Assembly (NCBI RefSeq): GCF_018263855.1
Contig: NZ_CP073318.1
Span: 4,092,001 to 4,156,000, forward strand
Reading direction: 5' to 3'
From: Kutzneria sp. CA-103260
GTDB lineage: Bacteria; Actinomycetota; Actinomycetes; Mycobacteriales; Pseudonocardiaceae
Length of the DNA: 64,000 nt
Part shown: positions 61,637 to 64,000 of the stretch, one piece after another
Layout of the letters: each line of letters opens with the position of its first letter
Numbering within the stretch: position 1 is the stretch's first letter
Position numbers and translations under genes: made by a program
Notes under the pieces: generated by a model
Seen by the model: only the letters and a program-made list of their open reading frames with translations
Databases searched by the model: none
What the model was told of the DNA's origin: nothing

Positions 61637-63088
61637 TCAGGCGTCCGGATCGAGGCCGGCGTCGGCGATCGCCACCCGTTCCCGTTCCGCGGTCAGATCC
61701 AGCGAACGGCACAGCACCAGGTACAGACCGGCGGCCACGAGCAGCCCGATCGGCATGGAAATGTCGGCCCCGCCGAGCATTCGCGCCACCGGCCCCTGCA
61801 ACTCGCCGACCACGGCGAACGGCATCATGGCGGCGAAGCCGCCGCCGTAGGCGACCAGGCCGCGCCAGCTCCAGCGGCGGTAGATGCCGTGCGGGTTGAA
61901 GATCTCGCGGATCGAGTAGTGGCCACGCCGCACCACGTAGAAGTCGACCAGGTTGATCGCCGTCCACGGGGTGAACAGGTAGCCGAGCACGGTCAGGAAG
62001 TACTCGAAGTCCTCCTGGAAGGTGTTGTTGGAGGCGAAGGCGATAGTGGTGGCCAGCACCCCGATGACCACCAGCGCGTACACCCGTTTCATCGTGGTGG
62101 GGCGGAACCGCTTGATCGAGTCCACACAGGACAGCAGGGTCAGGCTGCCGCCGTAGAAGTTGAGCGTGCCGATGGTGATCAGCGGCAGCACCGAGCCGAT
62201 CAGCAGCGCCAGGCCGAATCCCGGGAACACCGCGTTCCCGGCCGACAGCACGGCGTCCACGGTGTCGGCCTTGGGGAACAGGCCCGCGGCGGCGGTGCCG
62301 ACCAGCATCATCCACGCCCCGCCGACGCCCGCGCCGAGATAGGTCCACCAGAACGAGGCCCGCACGCCGACGTCGCGCGGCAGGTAGCGGGAGTAGTCGG
62401 AGACGTAGATCGACCACGACAGCTGGTACACGGCGGCGGTGAAGAACTGCACCAGGAACGGGGTCAGCGCGAACTGACCGAGGTCGAACTGCCCGGCGCT
62501 GAACGGGTGCACGACCGCCAGCCCGACGGTGAACACCACCAGCAGCACCAGCATCAGGTAGGTCAGCCAGCGCGAGGCCTTGTGGATGAAGTCGTAGCCG
62601 ACGATGGCCAGCACCACGCCGATCACCGCGTAGCCGAGGTAGCTGACCGGGGTCGGCAGGTTCACCAGGTGCTGCATGGTGCTGCCGACCAGGATCTGGT
62701 TGAACCCGGTGTAGCCGATGTAGGTCACCAGCGCGACCACCCACACCAGTAACGCGCCCACGAAGCCGAACTGCGGCCGGGACTGCACCATCTGCGGCAG
62801 TCCCAGCTGTGGGCCCTGGGTGGAGTGGAAGGCCATGAAGAACGTGCCGAAGGCGTTGCCCAGCACCACCGCGATGGCGGTCCAGACCAGGTTGCCGCCC
62901 ATCGCGACGCCGATGATGCCGGTGGCGATGGTGGCCAGGTGGGCGTCCCCGGCGAACCACACCGGGAACAGGTGCCACACCTTGCCGTGTCGCTCGGCTA
63001 TGGGCACGTAGTCGATGGACCGGGACTCGATGCCCAGCGATCGCTGGGGCCGATGGGACTGGACCACGGTGGGTGGATTGGCCGCCAT
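61637..63088 (-). CDS. NCS1 family permease (cytosine/purine/allantoin type)
   Basis: The 483-residue protein has about 12 hydrophobic segments and NCS1 features: an N-terminal cytoplasmic stretch IDYVPIAERHGKVWHLFPVW, GNAFGTFFMAFHSTQGPQLG and the SDYSRYLP motif. The last is strongly conserved in CodB-like carriers. It imports a nucleobase or related compound with H+ or Na+. It lies 58 nt after the enoyl-CoA hydratase gene, but a functional link is not evident. Confidence 0.9.
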   Translation of the reverse strand: MAANPPTVVQSHRPQRSLGIESRSIDYVPIAERHGKVWHLFPVWFAGDAHLATIATGIIGVAMGGNLVWTAIAVVLGNAFGTFFMAFHSTQGPQLGLPQMVQSRPQFGFVGALLVWVVALVTYIGYTGFNQILVGSTMQHLVNLPTPVSYLGYAVIGVVLAIVGYDFIHKASRWLTYLMLVLLVVFTVGLAVVHPFSAGQFDLGQFALTPFLVQFFTAAVYQLSWSIYVSDYSRYLPRDVGVRASFWWTYLGAGVGGAWMMLVGTAAAGLFPKADTVDAVLSAGNAVFPGFGLALLIGSVLPLITIGTLNFYGGSLTLLSCVDSIKRFRPTTMKRVYALVVIGVLATTIAFASNNTFQEDFEYFLTVLGYLFTPWTAINLVDFYVVRRGHYSIREIFNPHGIYRRWSWRGLVAYGGGFAAMMPFAVVGELQGPVARMLGGADISMPIGLLVAAGLYLVLCRSLDLTAERERVAIADAGLDPDA

Positions 63089-63146
63089 GCCTGTTCTCCT
63101 CGTTGAGCTGCGGAAGGCGTGCGTCCCCCAGTTTTCGGACGCCGGC

Positions 63147-63869
63147 TCAACCGATGCGGTTGAGGGTGGCGTACGCGAGTTGTTCGAGCAACAGCGCGGT
63201 TTCCCTGGACGCGTCGGTCGCCGCGGTGATCACCTGTTTTGCCACTGATACCGCCAATGGCGGCTGCGTCGCCAGCTCCGCGGCGATCTCCAGCGCCGTT
63301 GACAGATGACTGCCGGCCGGGGTGGTCTCGGTGACCAGGCCCCAGGAATGTGCTTCTGTCACGGACATCCGCCGGCAGCGCAGCACCAGGTCACGAGTGC
63401 GAGCCGGGCCGACGGCGCGGACCAGCCGTGTGACTCCGCCGGAGCTGGGCAGGATGCCGATGCCCACCTCCGGCAGCCCGAACACCGCCGTCTCGTCCGC
63501 TACTCGCAGGTCAGCGGCGAGCGCGAGTTCGAAGCCGCCACCCAAGCAGTAGCCGGCGATGGCGGCGATCGTGGGCTGCGGCAGCGCCGCCACCGCCTCA
63601 TACACCGCGCCGCTGCCCCGGTAGTACTCGGCGATCGCCTCAGGGGTCATCTCCCGCAGCTCTGAAGTGTCCGCCCCGGCCGAGAACACCCTGTCGCCGC
63701 CGGTGATCACCACTGCCCGGCTGTCGTTGACCGAGCGCACGGCGTCGAGCAGCCGCGACTCCATGTGCGTGGACAGGGCGTTGAGCTTGGCCTCGCGCCG
63801 CAGGGTCAGCACGGCCACATCGCCGTGCCGGGAGACTTCGACGTCGCCGATCACTGTGCCACTGTTCAT
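63147..63869 (-). CDS. Enoyl-CoA hydratase/isomerase family protein
   Basis: The 240-residue crotonase-fold protein has the oxyanion-hole segments FSAGADTSEL and GYCLGGGFELALAADLR, and the trimer-interface LPEVGIGILPSSGG. The ATG at 63869 overlaps the stop of the acyl-CoA dehydrogenase gene (ATGA at 63866-63869), which indicates a beta-oxidation-type operon. It acts on a CoA thioester whose identity is unknown. Confidence 0.9.
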   Translation of the reverse strand: MNSGTVIGDVEVSRHGDVAVLTLRREAKLNALSTHMESRLLDAVRSVNDSRAVVITGGDRVFSAGADTSELREMTPEAIAEYYRGSGAVYEAVAALPQPTIAAIAGYCLGGGFELALAADLRVADETAVFGLPEVGIGILPSSGGVTRLVRAVGPARTRDLVLRCRRMSVTEAHSWGLVTETTPAGSHLSTALEIAAELATQPPLAVSVAKQVITAATDASRETALLLEQLAYATLNRIG

Positions 63870-64000
63870 TGGGCAGTCGGGAAGGACAGCAGGCCGGACA
63901 GCCCGCGCTTGGCCACCTCGTTGGCGATCACCAGCCGCTGGATCTCCGAGGTGCCCTCCCAGATCCGGTCCACCCGCAGCTCCCGCCACAGCCGCTCCAC
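63866..64000 (-). CDS. Acyl-CoA dehydrogenase, C-terminal fragment cut by the window edge
   Basis: The last 44 residues are visible: the motif RIWEGTSEIQRLVIANEVAK is the hallmark C-terminus of acyl-CoA dehydrogenases. The gene continues beyond position 64000. It is translationally coupled to the enoyl-CoA hydratase. Confidence 0.9.
   Translation of the reverse strand: MERLWRELRVDRIWEGTSEIQRLVIANEVAKRGLSGLLSFPTAQ

Noticed and set aside
1..64000. CRISPR arrays, tRNA or rRNA genes
   Set aside because: No regularly spaced short repeats and no cloverleaf or rRNA-like sequence were noticed anywhere in the window.

Overview
The window is high-GC actinomycete DNA, about 70% GC by eye, densely coded and with many ATGA/GTGA start-stop overlaps. 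The gene families and codon use suggest a Pseudonocardiaceae-like filamentous actinomycete, but no marker gene here fixes the genus.

Positions 1-25865 hold most of a hybrid biosynthetic cluster. One minus-strand unit runs SbnB-like and SbnA-like enzymes (L-2,3-diaminopropionate supply), an NRPS with the order C-A-T-C-A-T-E, and an MbtH protein. A second minus-strand unit encodes a reducing type II PKS (ACP, KS, CLF, two half-dehydratases, KR), a phytoene-desaturase-like flavoenzyme and a methyltransferase. A second NRPS starts at 3347 and runs off the left edge. A DrrAB-type ABC exporter reads divergently. The simplest reading is a polyene (or polyene-derived aryl) acyl chain condensed on to Dap, then D-Phe, then a second Dap and further residues. 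The two Dap-type A-T segments are nearly identical in DNA sequence.

Positions 25874-33079 hold metabolic genes: an amidohydrolase, a trans-sulfuration enzyme with a divergent Lrp regulator, an SMP-30-like lactonase, and a TetR/SDR/Baeyer-Villiger monooxygenase group.

Two copies of an unusual cassette lie at 33184-34926 and 51481-53086. Each is a DUF222-HNH endonuclease gene flanked by inverted copies of a 129-bp branched palindrome. All four palindromes have the same length and show a compensatory change in the stem.

Positions 39034-43734 look like a compact RiPP locus resembling microcin C operons in layout. It has an M3-family peptidase, a 19-residue peptide gene translationally coupled to it, a perfect 15-bp hairpin, an E1/ThiF-like enzyme with an N-terminal PqqD-like domain, and a divergent MFS exporter.

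The remainder holds an esterase, TetR regulators, MFS pumps, secreted hydrolases (EndoH-like GH18, trypsin-like protease, tripeptidyl-peptidase-like hydrolase), a PIG-L/methyltransferase pair, a Tat-type solute-binding lipoprotein coupled to a GGDEF-EAL protein, an HU protein with a long basic tail, an NCS1 permease and part of an acyl-CoA dehydrogenase/enoyl-CoA hydratase operon.
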